Origin: Pirellulales bacterium
Lineage (GTDB): Bacteria > Planctomycetota > Planctomycetia > Pirellulales > JAICIG01
NCBI GenBank assembly: GCA_035533075.1
Contig: DATLUO010000176.1
Location: 1-60,975 of the forward strand
Reading direction: 5' to 3'
Length of the DNA stretch: 60,975 bases
Positions 1-9,254 of the stretch are shown here, in pieces. Within the stretch, counting starts at the first letter, position 1. Each line of letters opens with the position of its first letter. The translations under genes were made by a program, and so were the position numbers. The notes beneath the pieces were generated by a model. That model made no database searches. It saw only the letters and a list, made by a program, of their open reading frames with translations, and was not told the origin of the DNA.

Positions 1-123
1 ACGCGCGTTGAGGGACGACGGCCGCCCGCACGTCTACACAAACAGTTCGTCGTCACGTTTGCGCGTCTACTCGCTTTCGCTGGATCGACTATCTTATCGT
101 AAAAGTGTAACCAAGTCGCGCGC

Positions 124-3100
124 GTGGAGGGCCGTGGGTCGCCCATCGGCTCCGCCGGCCGCGCTCAGCGGGAATTGCTGAGTCCCGAGCAAGCGCGGGG
201 CGAGGCACACCGCGTCGACGGTCGCAGCGACATCTTCAGCCTGGGTGTCGTGTTCTACCAATTATTGACCGGACGCAGGCCGTTTCGCGCGGAGAACAGC
301 CAGGGCCTCCGCGAGCAAATCATCCGCCTGGAGCCCAAGCCGCCTCGTCAAATCAACGACGACGTTCCCAAAGAGCTGGAACGGATCTGCCTTCGCGCGT
401 TGGCCAAGCGGGCTAGCGACCGCTACACCACGGCCAAAGACCTGGCTGACGACTTAGGGCACTTTCTGGCCCTCTCGCCCCAAACGGCGCTGACGTACGA
501 TCGGGGCGACTTGCCCGCCAGCGCCGCCGCCGTGCTCGACCGCACCTCCACCAAAGTGGGCCCGCTGGCGTCCACGCCGCCCTCGGTGAGCCAGCCGATG
601 CGGGTCGTCCCCAAAGGGCTTCGCTCGTTCGATGCGCACGACGCCGATTTCTTCCTCGATCTGCTTCCCGGCCCGCGCGACCGGAATGGGTTGCCCGGAA
701 GTATCCGCTTCTGGAAAGACCGCATCGAAGACGCCGATGCCGAAAACTCATTTGCGGTCGGCTTGATCTACGGCCCGTCTGGCTGCGGCAAGTCGTCGTT
801 GGTCAAGGCGGGGCTGCTGCCCCGCCTATCGGACGGCATCGCGCGGATTTACGTGGAGGCGGCGCCCGACGAGACCGAGGCGAGACTGTTGAGCGCGCTG
901 CAAAAAAAGTTTCCCATTCTTTCCTCCTGCGCGAATCTGAAACTGGCGATTGCGGCTTTGCGGCGCGGCCAATGCGTTCCCGCCGGCCAAAAAGTGCTGC
1001 TGATCCTCGATCAGTTTGAGCAATGGCTGCACGCCGAGAATGACGCCGGCGAACTCGTGCCCGCCCTGCGACAATGCGACGGCGCTCACGTGCAGTGTCT
1101 GGTGCTCGTGCGGGACGACTTCTACGTCGCCGTAAACCGTTTTTTCCAACAGTTGGAAATTCCGATCGCGGAAGGCCACAACTACGCCTTGGTTGATCTG
1201 TTCGACCTGGACCACGCGGCCAAGGTCCTCGCGGCCTTCGGACGGGCGTACGGCAAGCTACCCCTCGACGGCAAACTCACCGCGCCACAGCAAGCCTTCC
1301 TGCGCAAAGCGGTCGGCGGTCTGGCGGAGGAAGGAAAGGTGATCAGCATTCGGCTGGCGCTATTTGCCGAGATGATGAAAGGACGGCCGTGGAGTCCAGA
1401 GAGCTTGCGCGACGTGGGCGGTACTCAAGGCGTCGGCCTGACGTTCCTGGAGGAGACGTTCAGCGTCAAGAGCGCGCCGCCGACGCACCGAGTACACGAG
1501 CAAGCCGCACGAGCGGTGTTGCAGGCACTTTTGCCGCACTCGGGGACCGACATCAAGGGACAAATGCAGCATTACGACAAGCTGTTGGAGGTCTCTGGTT
1601 ACGCGGGCCGGCCGGAGGCGTTTCGGGCGTTGCTCGACGTGCTGGTGAAAGACGTTCGATTGATCGCGCCGGCGGAACGGGAAAGCAGCGGGGAGACGAG
1701 CGCCGCCGCCACGGATTCTTCGGGCGCCAAGTACTACCAGTTGACGCACGACTTCCTGGTGCCTGCGCTGCGCGATTGGCTGACGCGCAGGAAAAAAGAG
1801 ACCCGCCGCGGGCGCGCGGAACTTTGCCTCGCCGAGCGAACAGAGATCTGGAATGCCCGGAAAGAGGTCCGACATCTCCCATCGCTCTGGGAGTATTTCA
1901 CGATCCGTCTCCTCACGCGTAAAAAGACTTGGACGGGGCCCCAGCGGCGCTTGATCGCGGCCGCGACTCGACATTACCTGTTTGTCGGGACGGCTGCGGC
2001 CGTGCTGGCTGCGATCGCGCTGGCGGGCGGTTGGCAAGCGTGGCAGTGGAACCTCGACCAACAACAATCGCTCCAGGCCAGAGCACTTCTGGAGCGTGTG
2101 CTTGGCGCCGAGACTTCGCAAGTGCCTGAATTGCTCGTCGAGCTTGAGCCGTTTCGCAACCGCGTCACCTCCGATCTGCAAACGATCGTCGCCACCGCGT
2201 CGCCGGCCAGCAAGCAACGCTTGCACGCGAGCCTGGCGCTGCTGTCGAGCGATCCCGCCCAGGCCGCCTTGCTCCAGGAGCGATTGCTTCGTTCTTCGCC
2301 TCAGGAGGTCATGGTCATTGGAAGCGCTCTGGGCAAGCCGGCCAGCGAGTTCTTCTGGCAAGCCCTGGAAGGCGACCGCGATTCAGCCGACGAACGGTTT
2401 CGCGCAGCGGCCGCGCTGGCCCACCTCGCCGGTAACGACGCGCGGTGGACCAAGATGGCTTCATTCGTAACCGACAACCTGACCAGGCAAGACGCGCTGT
2501 TTCTGAACGGCTGGATTGACGCACTGCGGCCCGCCGGCGGAAAACTGGTCGAACCGTTGTGCGCGGTGTTTAGCGACACGAACCGCAGCTCTTTGGAGCG
2601 GACCCACGCGGCCCTCGCGTTGGCGGAGTTTGCCGCCGACGATCTGCCGAACCTGACGCAGTTGCTCGTCGAGGCCGACGCGGCGCAGTTCGCGGCGATT
2701 CTCCCAAAGCTTGAGCAACACCGTGAGGAAGCGATCCAACTGTTGAAGCCGATGGCTACGATGCCGCCCCAGGCCGTGCAGAAGCCCTTCCGCTCCGAGG
2801 TGCAGAAAGACGCCGCCGCAGCCAGACAGGCGAACGCCGCGATTGCCGTGGCCCTTTTGGACCGGGCCGATGGCCTTTGGCCCCTCCTTGGATACGAAGC
2901 CGATCACCGCTTGCGGACCTATCTCATCCACCGTATGGGACCGCTCGGTGTTGATGCGCGTCAGCTCGTGGAACGATTGGGTGTCGAGCCTGATTCGTCT
3001 GCGCGGCTCGCTTTGCTGCTGGCGATGAGTCGCCTTGCTCCTGACTCGCTGGCGGCCGGGCCGCGAACGACGGTGATCGAGACGGCCGCGGCACTTTACG

Positions 3101-4065
3101 AGGGCGATCCCGATCCGGGCGTTCACGCCGCCGCCGATTTCCTCTCGCGCCGCTGGAACGACGTCGATCGCCTCGGCGACTTGACCGCAAACCACGCTGA
3201 CCCGCCGCAATCCTCCAAGCCCGCTTGGTACGTCGATCATCACGGCCACACGATGGTGGTGATACCGGGGCCCGTCACGTTCGAGATGGGCCCGCAGCCG
3301 GATGAGAGCGGGCACTACGAGCACAATGAAAAGCTGCACCTCGAACGGATTGGACGCCGCTTCGCAGTCGCATCCAAGGAGGTCGCCGTCGAGCAGTTTT
3401 TGCGCTATGATCCGAACCACCAGTGGGACGTCAATTACACCGTCAAGCCTTACGGCCCCGTCAACAACGCGAGTTGGTACGACGCGGCTAAGTACTGCCG
3501 CTGGCTGAGCGAACAAGAAGGCATTCCTGAGGACGAGATGTGCTACCCGCCGTTGCCGGAAATCAAGCCCGGCATGCGTCTCGCGGAAGGCCACGTGAGC
3601 CGCGCTGGCTACCGCCTTCCCACCGAGGCCGAATGGGAATACGTCTGTCGAGCAGGCGCCGCCACGTGCCGCTTCTTCGGAGAGTCGGAGGAATTGTTGA
3701 ACGAGTACGCTTGGACTTTCCCCAACTCTCAGTTCCGTGGCCCCGATCGAATCGACTCGCGGTATCGCGCCCGCCCTGTCGGCATCCTCATGCCAAACGA
3801 TTTGGGAATGTTCGACATTCTTGGCAACGTCTGGGAATGGTGCCAGGAGAGCTATCATGACTATATTGTTTACGACGATGGCCGACCGACCGACGACATG
3901 GAAGACCTGGCGGTGCTCGGCGAGGGCCAACAGGCGCGTGTCATGCGAGGGGGTTCGTTCCTTTACCAACCCAGGGATGCGAAGGCGGCTTACCGCGATT
4001 ACCATCGGCCCGAGAGGCAGGCGCCCTACCTGGGTTTCCGCGTAGCGAGGACAATAAGACCGTAA
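124..4065 (+). CDS. Protein kinase C-lobe / NTPase / FGE-sulfatase-fold protein, N-terminus missing
   Basis: A 1313-residue multidomain protein. Residues about 18-115 match the second half of a bacterial Ser/Thr kinase (SPEQARGE, then SDIFSLGVVFYQLLTG), but the glycine loop, catalytic HRD loop and DFG motif are absent. An in-frame TAA lies at 100-102 and the bases before it do not read as kinase, so the protein cannot be an active kinase as it stands. Residues about 217-225 (GPSGCGKSS) are a Walker A motif and about 290-300 (KVLLILDQFEQW) a Walker B motif, as in STAND/AAA-type NTPases fused to planctomycete kinases. A membrane helix lies at about 618-640. It is followed by a helical HEAT-like stretch and a C-terminal FGE-sulfatase fold (about 1040-1313; GYRLPTEAEWEYVCRAG, GNVWEWC, MRGGSF). 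The FGE copper-binding cysteine pair after RGGSF is missing, so a ligand-binding role is more likely than sulfatase maturation. The GTG start at 124 is the best available but uncertain. Confidence 0.8.
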   Translation: MEGRGSPIGSAGRAQRELLSPEQARGEAHRVDGRSDIFSLGVVFYQLLTGRRPFRAENSQGLREQIIRLEPKPPRQINDDVPKELERICLRALAKRASDRYTTAKDLADDLGHFLALSPQTALTYDRGDLPASAAAVLDRTSTKVGPLASTPPSVSQPMRVVPKGLRSFDAHDADFFLDLLPGPRDRNGLPGSIRFWKDRIEDADAENSFAVGLIYGPSGCGKSSLVKAGLLPRLSDGIARIYVEAAPDETEARLLSALQKKFPILSSCANLKLAIAALRRGQCVPAGQKVLLILDQFEQWLHAENDAGELVPALRQCDGAHVQCLVLVRDDFYVAVNRFFQQLEIPIAEGHNYALVDLFDLDHAAKVLAAFGRAYGKLPLDGKLTAPQQAFLRKAVGGLAEEGKVISIRLALFAEMMKGRPWSPESLRDVGGTQGVGLTFLEETFSVKSAPPTHRVHEQAARAVLQALLPHSGTDIKGQMQHYDKLLEVSGYAGRPEAFRALLDVLVKDVRLIAPAERESSGETSAAATDSSGAKYYQLTHDFLVPALRDWLTRRKKETRRGRAELCLAERTEIWNARKEVRHLPSLWEYFTIRLLTRKKTWTGPQRRLIAAATRHYLFVGTAAAVLAAIALAGGWQAWQWNLDQQQSLQARALLERVLGAETSQVPELLVELEPFRNRVTSDLQTIVATASPASKQRLHASLALLSSDPAQAALLQERLLRSSPQEVMVIGSALGKPASEFFWQALEGDRDSADERFRAAAALAHLAGNDARWTKMASFVTDNLTRQDALFLNGWIDALRPAGGKLVEPLCAVFSDTNRSSLERTHAALALAEFAADDLPNLTQLLVEADAAQFAAILPKLEQHREEAIQLLKPMATMPPQAVQKPFRSEVQKDAAAARQANAAIAVALLDRADGLWPLLGYEADHRLRTYLIHRMGPLGVDARQLVERLGVEPDSSARLALLLAMSRLAPDSLAAGPRTTVIETAAALYEGDPDPGVHAAADFLSRRWNDVDRLGDLTANHADPPQSSKPAWYVDHHGHTMVVIPGPVTFEMGPQPDESGHYEHNEKLHLERIGRRFAVASKEVAVEQFLRYDPNHQWDVNYTVKPYGPVNNASWYDAAKYCRWLSEQEGIPEDEMCYPPLPEIKPGMRLAEGHVSRAGYRLPTEAEWEYVCRAGAATCRFFGESEELLNEYAWTFPNSQFRGPDRIDSRYRARPVGILMPNDLGMFDILGNVWEWCQESYHDYIVYDDGRPTDDMEDLAVLGEGQQARVMRGGSFLYQPRDAKAAYRDYHRPERQAPYLGFRVARTIRP

Positions 4066-4125
4066 ATGAAGTATATGAACCGGCCGCAAGTGAATCGCGC
4101 ATGAGGGCGCCGGTAAAAAAGAGGC

Positions 4126-4165
4126 ATCGCGGAATTCACAAGAATTCCGGCGATCGGTCGTTTTT
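4126..4165 (+). terminator. Probable intrinsic terminator after the kinase/NTPase gene
   Basis: ATCGC-GGAATTC, loop ACAA, then GAATTCC-(G)-GCGAT forms a 12-bp stem with one bulge. A TTTTT run follows seven bases later at 4161-4165. It lies between the end of the first gene and the next start, so it probably separates the two transcription units. The gap before the T-run is longer than usual. Confidence 0.5.
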
Positions 4166-4205
4166 GTGCAACCCACTTTTGACATCTCTGTGAAAGGACC
4201 CTTCT

Positions 4206-4655
4206 ATGGCTTCTCCGTTGTCACCCATTCAGATTCAGCATCTGCATCTTGCCGGCACGGTGTCCATTCCTCGGCACTTCCCCGAGCTGGGCCGAATCTG
4301 GTATTTACCGGAAGGCGCTGAGGACGACGATGAGAATCGCAAGACGCCGGTACTACGTGTAGAGCACGCACTGACCCACACTGCGAGTGTCACGCGCACC
4401 TGCTTGCTTGAGGAGGTGCGGGCGGTTTTCGTCCCCAAGAAGCCTTCCAAGGTCGATCTTAAGAAGGGTCGCTTCCTCTTGGGAGCGGAAATCGCAAATG
4501 CCTGGCCGCACCTCAAAAAGGACGCAGACGGCGCGGTGCTCGGCATCGTCCACGTCTTTGAAACGGCACGCACGCACACGGAAGTATCCATGGGCCTGAC
4601 GGCAATTCAAAGCGTCGAATTTTCGCCCCCACAGGGCAAGCTTTGGTGTGAGTAA
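4206..4655 (+). CDS. Small hypothetical protein upstream of a three-module glycosyltransferase
   Basis: A 149-residue protein with no signal peptide or membrane helix and no family I can name. The ATG at 4206 follows an AAAGGA ribosome-binding site. The sequence looks like a compact soluble beta-rich protein (HLHLAGTVSIP, RAVFVPKK, IQSVEFSPP), and acidic and basic residues are mixed in the middle. Its stop lies 15 bases before the next gene on the same strand, and a probable terminator separates it from the gene before. It is therefore most likely co-transcribed with the glycosyltransferase at 4671. A role as a partner or substrate of that enzyme is only inferred from position. Confidence 0.6.
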   Translation: MASPLSPIQIQHLHLAGTVSIPRHFPELGRIWYLPEGAEDDDENRKTPVLRVEHALTHTASVTRTCLLEEVRAVFVPKKPSKVDLKKGRFLLGAEIANAWPHLKKDADGAVLGIVHVFETARTHTEVSMGLTAIQSVEFSPPQGKLWCE

Positions 4656-4670
4656 ACGGGAGCGTGGCGG

Positions 4671-7220
4671 ATGACCCACCCCACAGTCGACGTGATCGTG
4701 CTCAGCCGCGACGCCGGGCCGTTGCCGCCGGACCTTGAGTCCGCGCTACGGCGCCAGCAAGGGGTGCGCCTGATCGTCCACCGCGTCATCGGAGCGGCGG
4801 CGCCGACGGAGGCGAACCGCTGGCAAACGATCGCCCGCGCCAGAAACAACGGAAAATCAGCCGGCACTTCACCTTGGGTGATGTTCTTGGACGATGACGT
4901 GGTGCCCGACGCGTACTGCGTGCGCCGGCTACTTGAGGGCCTCCAGGCCCGCCCGGCCTATGGCGCGTTGGCGGCCGACTATCTGGGAGAATCAGGCGGC
5001 AACGTGCGCGGCCACGTTGGCATGGGCGCGACGCTTTTCCGCCGCGGCGTGCTGGCGCGGCTGCGCTTCCGCTGGCGCGCCGATCGTTGCGAATGTCAAT
5101 GTTGTTGCGACGACTTGCGTGCCATGGGCATTGGCATCGCCTATTTGCCGGCGGCCAGAGCGCGGCACCTCGCGGCGCCTGGCAAACATTCTGCGGCGGG
5201 CATCGCACCTGCCGAAGAGCAACGGGTCGAACTGCACAAGCAAGAGGCGGGCTCAGTGTCTCTCGAGCGGCCCGAGCCATCGGCCGGCGACGCGCCTGCT
5301 GCGGGACACACGACTACCGCGGCGCCCCGCATACTCGCCGCGTTCGACCGCGCCCATTACGGTCTATTCCGCGGCCAGTTTCTCGGCTCGTTACGTGCTC
5401 GCGGCAATCATGAGCAGGTCACCGCGGTTGCCTACGGCCTGGATCCCGGCGAGCTGCACGTGTTGGCGTCGCAGCCGAACGTCGAGGTCTGTCCGATCGC
5501 GGCCAACGGCGTCGTGCCGGCCGTGCGGCGGCTCCACGATTTTCAGACCGTTTTGGAGCGGTTGCCGCGCGAAACTCCGGTTGCCTATTGGGACGCGGGC
5601 GACGTGGTCTTCCAGGACTCGCTGGCCCTGCTTTGGCAAGAAGTCGCGGCGCATCCGGATAAACTGCTTGCCGTGCGCGAGCCGCAGGGCCATCCGCGGA
5701 ACCCGGTCGTCGCGGCTTGGACGCTTTCGATCCGCGACGCCCAAGCCCGCCGCCGCGCCTTTGACCTGCTTTCCACCAGGCCGTTTCTGAACTCCGGATT
5801 CGCGGCGGGCACGGCGGCGACCTTGCTGCGCTATCTGCGCGGGGCCGAGCGGCTGCGCGCTGGCCGCGAATTGGCCGGATCGGCCGATTGGGGCGACCAG
5901 ACCGCATTGAACCTTTTTTGCCACCTGAATCCCCAAAGCTGGCGCGAAACTGAAGAGGGATGGAATTATTGCCTCTGCGGGCGACGGCGCGGCGAAGTCG
6001 CCCTCCACGACGACGGACGCTTCTTCAGTCGTCGCGGCACGTCCGTGCGCGTCGTTCACGGCAATGCGCACTCGATGGCCCAATACCTGCTTGCGCCTCA
6101 ACTTCTCGGGCCACGCGAGTCGAGTACGGAGAAACAGCATGAACGCCCCATTTCAGGAGTGCCACAAGCCTCCCTGGCCGGCACCTCGGTGGAGCAGTGG
6201 TTATCGCTCTTTCGCGACGACGTGCCACGCGGGCTGCCGGACGGATGGGAGCGTTGCCGCGCCGTTTGGGAAGCCCATCGCCGATTGGCCCGTGAGTGCC
6301 TCAACTCCTTGCCCCGTTATCCGGAACAGTTTGACGGTCGCGGCATCGTGATCTGCGCCGGCGGCATTCGCTACTTTGTCTGCGCCTATGTCGCGGCCAA
6401 GATGCTCCGCCACCTCGGCTGCTCGTTGCCCATCCAGTTCTGGCACCTGGCCGATGAGATCGACGATGAGATGCGATCGCTGGTGGCGCCGCTCGGCGTG
6501 GCCTGCATTGATGCCGACGCCCTTAACCGGCGGCGCAGCCGACCTTACCGCATCCTGAAAGGGTGGGAGCTGAAATCTTTTGCCATCTTGCAATCTCCCT
6601 ACCGGGAGGTGTTACTGCTCGACGCCGACAATGTACCGGTCGTCGACCCCAGCTTTTTGCTGGAGACTCGCGAGTTTCGCGAGCGCGGCGCGATCTTCTG
6701 GCCCGACGACGTGTTCCCGTTTGCGCCGAATTCGCCGGTCTGGGAAATCTTCGAGGTGCCGCCGCGCCATGAGCCGCAGTTCGAGAGCGGTCAATTGGTG
6801 ATTGATAAGCGGCGCACCTGGCGGGCGCTGAACCTGGCCATGCACTACAACGAGCACTCTGACTTTTACTACCGCCACGTTCACGGCGACAAGGAAACGT
6901 TCCACCTCGCGTTCCTGCGAACCAACACGCCGTTCGCGATGCCTTCGAGGCCGGTCCACGGGCTGGCGATTCACGGTGTGCGTACCGCCTTCTGCCAGCA
7001 TGATTTTGCCGGGCGGCGCGTATTTCAGCATCGCATCGGCGACAAGTGGCGCTTGGACGGCAAGAACCGCCACCTCGCCGACTTCTGGTTCGAGGATCTT
7101 TGCCGCTATTTTATCGACGAGCTTGCCGCGCGCTGGTCCGGGCGGCGCTCTGGTCGCCGCCGACTCGCGAGCACCGGCGCTGATCGCGGCCATACGATTG
7201 GTAATGCTCAGTTACCTTGA
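4671..7220 (+). CDS. Three-module glycosyltransferase (GT2-like plus two further nucleotide-sugar domains)
   Basis: An 849-residue soluble protein with three consecutive glycosyltransferase-like modules. Residues about 3-165 look like a GT-A family 2 domain, with VDVIVLSRDAG and the acidic motif FLDDDVVPDAY. Residues about 220-480 start at RILAAFDRAHYGLFRGQ and carry YWDAGDVVFQ, a DxD-like motif in a second transferase-like fold. Residues about 559-830 resemble the Mnn1/Mnn2-type alpha-mannosyltransferase superfamily, with GIVICAGGIRYF, the DxD motif LLLDADNVPVVDPSF at about 647-661, and a later ESGQLVIDK segment. No membrane helix is seen, so it is probably cytoplasmic. Fusing three transferases suggests that one glycan is built stepwise on one enzyme. 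Acceptor and sugars are unknown. The small gene just upstream is its only operon partner. Confidence 0.75.
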   Translation: MTHPTVDVIVLSRDAGPLPPDLESALRRQQGVRLIVHRVIGAAAPTEANRWQTIARARNNGKSAGTSPWVMFLDDDVVPDAYCVRRLLEGLQARPAYGALAADYLGESGGNVRGHVGMGATLFRRGVLARLRFRWRADRCECQCCCDDLRAMGIGIAYLPAARARHLAAPGKHSAAGIAPAEEQRVELHKQEAGSVSLERPEPSAGDAPAAGHTTTAAPRILAAFDRAHYGLFRGQFLGSLRARGNHEQVTAVAYGLDPGELHVLASQPNVEVCPIAANGVVPAVRRLHDFQTVLERLPRETPVAYWDAGDVVFQDSLALLWQEVAAHPDKLLAVREPQGHPRNPVVAAWTLSIRDAQARRRAFDLLSTRPFLNSGFAAGTAATLLRYLRGAERLRAGRELAGSADWGDQTALNLFCHLNPQSWRETEEGWNYCLCGRRRGEVALHDDGRFFSRRGTSVRVVHGNAHSMAQYLLAPQLLGPRESSTEKQHERPISGVPQASLAGTSVEQWLSLFRDDVPRGLPDGWERCRAVWEAHRRLARECLNSLPRYPEQFDGRGIVICAGGIRYFVCAYVAAKMLRHLGCSLPIQFWHLADEIDDEMRSLVAPLGVACIDADALNRRRSRPYRILKGWELKSFAILQSPYREVLLLDADNVPVVDPSFLLETREFRERGAIFWPDDVFPFAPNSPVWEIFEVPPRHEPQFESGQLVIDKRRTWRALNLAMHYNEHSDFYYRHVHGDKETFHLAFLRTNTPFAMPSRPVHGLAIHGVRTAFCQHDFAGRRVFQHRIGDKWRLDGKNRHLADFWFEDLCRYFIDELAARWSGRRSGRRRLASTGADRGHTIGNAQLP

Positions 7221-7270
7221 AAAACTCACGGCCCGTGCCGCTGTCGGCGGAGTCTGTGGAGGGAAGGGGG

Positions 7271-7354
7271 GTGACCAAGGAGAACGCCGAGCGGCTGCTC
7301 CTGGACCGGACACAGCGCCGGACTTCCAGGTTGCGCGGGCTGCTGGGTGTATGA
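7271..7354 (+). pseudogene. Possible N-terminal remnant of a group II intron maturase
   Basis: A GTG-initiated 27-codon frame after a purine-rich GGAGGGAAGGGGG stretch reads VTKENAERLLLDRTQRRTSR and ends at a TGA. The DRTQRR...RGL pattern resembles the N-terminus of group II intron reverse transcriptase/maturases. No reverse transcriptase domain follows and no domain V was recognised, so at most this is a remnant left when the IS66-type element arrived. The match is short and from memory, hence low confidence. Confidence 0.25.
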
Positions 7355-7516
7355 CAAGCGGCGACGTGCGGTGTAACAGTTTAGTTCCCTGACCGTGGCT
7401 TCGCGGCGGTGGGCAGCCCCTGGCCGCCCGGCAGAACCCGCCGTCCCCAGAAAACTGGGCTTGGGCGACTTCGCCCGGACAGGCTACGTTAGCGGCACCC
7501 GAGGAATGGATGCCCG

Positions 7517-8595
7517 ATGAAGTTCTGCTTCTATCCAAAGCACGAGTACGCCTGTCGCAACGTAAGTCACGGCCCGCATGTGGGTGGAGCCTCGCTCGGT
7601 ACGCTCGTCTTGGCCGCCAGTGATCACGACGATCACTTTAAAATGGTCTATGGCCAGTTGGATTTCGAGCGTGCGCGGAACACGGAGCTCGTCGCGGAAA
7701 ACGAGCAACTCCGAAAGGAACGTGACCAACTCCGCCTGGAACTGAAGCTCGAAAGGCAAAATAAATTTGCCTGTGGCCACGATGACAAAAGCGAAGGCCA
7801 AAACGCGGACGCCCGTCAGACTGCCGCAACCCCCGATGCCAAGTCGGCACGCAAGCGCGGGGCGCCGGTCGGGCATCCGGGCTGGTTCCGCCCGACACCC
7901 ACCGTCTACGATCAACTCGTTCTCGTCCCTCCGCCCGAGGCCTGCCCGCACTGCCAAGGCGCGGTGCGGCTTTATGAAAACGCCGCCCCACACGATCACT
8001 TCCAAGAAGACATCGTGGACCATCGACACCAGACGACGTGCTTCCGTCACGCGAGCGGACGTTGCCTTGGCTGCCGCCGGTTTGTCCAACAAGCCGGCCC
8101 CGGCGAAGTTCTGGGCAGCCGCATCGGGCCGCGCATGCGGGCCTTGGCCATCTATCTGAGAAATGACATTGGCATCAGCTACCGCAAGGTTCCGCAGGCG
8201 CTCGAGGAAATGTTGGGGTTTTCCTTCGTGCCGGCTTCGCTGATCGCTTTCGAAAAAGTGCTGGCCGAGCTGGTAGAACCCATCTCGGAAGACATTGCTA
8301 AAAAGATCGGCAGGCCCGGCTTCTACGGCATCACGGCGAGTGGCTGGTGTTCGTGGACGATCCGCGCGTTCCTCCGACGAACAACTTGGCTGAGCGGAAA
8401 CTGCGGCCGTTGGTGGTGCTGCGCAAGATCACGTTCGGCCATCGCCAGGAGGCGGGCGGCAAGCGGATGGCCAAGATCATGACGGTCAAAGAGACGGCGA
8501 AAGCGCACGGGCACAAGGCCAGCGACTATTTCTACTATCTGCAGACGCATTCCGCGGAGCAGTCTTTACGGCGACTTTACAGCGGCCCTTGGTAA
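7517..8595 (+). pseudogene. IS66-family transposase, core deleted and frameshifted
   Basis: The first frame (7517 to about 8340) carries the leucine-rich N-terminus, the zinc-binding CPHCQG...CLGC region and the IS66 helical segment (GPRMRALAIYLRNDIGISYRKV). It then jumps, near 8340 and in another frame, to the far C-terminal part (VPPTNNLAERKLRPLVVLRK, then TAKAHGHKASDYFYYL) ending at 8595. The central DDE region with both catalytic aspartates is missing; only the last acidic residue (NNLAE) remains. Family members are usually around 500 residues, so about 150 have been lost together with the frame. The element is dead by itself. I could not define terminal inverted repeats; the right side runs directly into a palindrome. 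Confidence 0.8.
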
Positions 8596-8723
8596 AGCTT
8601 CGCCGAACCGGTACGCGGGCCCCGTACACCAACCCGAAGCGCCAGCGAGGAACGTGAAAAGGCGGCAAAACCTCGCTTGCGCTTCGGGTTAGTGTGAAAA
8701 TGGGAACGGGTTCGGCGAAGCTT
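8595..8723. repeat. Nested palindromic element, NPKRKRG-type core
   Basis: The outer arms AAGCTTCGCCGAACC (8595-8609) and GGTTCGGCGAAGCTT (8709-8723) are perfect 15-bp inverted repeats. Inside them lies a second inverted repeat, with left arm AACCCGAAGCGCCAGCGAGG at 8631-8650 and right arm at 8671-8690 with one mismatch. The inner unit recurs at 44395-44450, and its arms read NPKR(K/Q)RG in translation. The element overlaps the stop codon of the IS66 remnant. Confidence 0.8.
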
Positions 8724-9254
8724 GACGGCCCTTGAGGGCTCAGTGTGGCATTGGGCGCGGCGATTGAAAAGAAGTCGCCGCGTTGGCGTGCTGTTCCTTT
8801 GCAGCCGCCGGTGGTGCATGAGTAACGGCGCCGCGCCGATTCTGTCGGGACACCTCGCATCGCGAAGCGATTGCCGAGGCGTCGTCTGCTGCGCGTTTGC
8901 ATCGAGTTTCTCTGGTGTGTTGTCGCGAGCGCGGCGGTTGACCGTGGCAGCGAGGCGTTCGATTGCCTGGCGCCGTGTCGCAATCTCTTTACACCGCCTC
9001 CCCCGGTGCCGATGCGCGGCCCGACCGCGCATCGCGGCCCGGCCACGGTCAGGAGGCTAAACTGTTACTTTCTGGCCTGCAGCCTAAGTGGCGGCAAACG
9101 CCCGAACAAGCCCAAGCGGGCCGCCGAATGGACGCCGCATACCGGGTCGTGTGTACCGTGTACCGGGCGCGGCGAAGGGCCGGGCGGAGGTCGTTCCGCC
9201 CGGCCCGGAATCGCCGGCTCTTATTGGCAAGACCGCTGGTTGCCAGCAACCGCG
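8724..9254. other. Gene-free spacer between the IS66 remnant and the beta-helix gene
   Basis: No convincing coding frame, only overlapping arginine-rich frames typical of non-coding GC-rich DNA. It holds a strong hairpin at 9177-9206 and nothing else I recognise. Confidence 0.5.
9177..9206. repeat. Strong hairpin downstream of the beta-helix gene
   Basis: GGGCCGGGCGGA and TCCGCCCGGCCC form a perfect 12-bp stem around the loop GGTCGT. It lies about 50 bases past the stop of the minus-strand gene at 9255. No T-run follows on either strand, so it is not a canonical intrinsic terminator, though it could stabilise a 3' end. Confidence 0.6.

Noticed and set aside
2461-4185. Minus-strand open frame opposite the FGE-fold end of the first gene
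   Set aside because: The plus strand encodes a clear FGE-sulfatase fold. The antisense product lacks recognisable domains.
7360-7380. GTGCGGTGTAAC as a group II intron 5' end (GUGYG)
   Set aside because: The match is five bases, it lies downstream of the maturase-like codons rather than upstream, and no domain V hairpin was found.
9177-9206. Intrinsic terminator for the beta-helix gene
   Set aside because: The stem is strong but there is no T-run on the transcript side. It is listed only as a hairpin.
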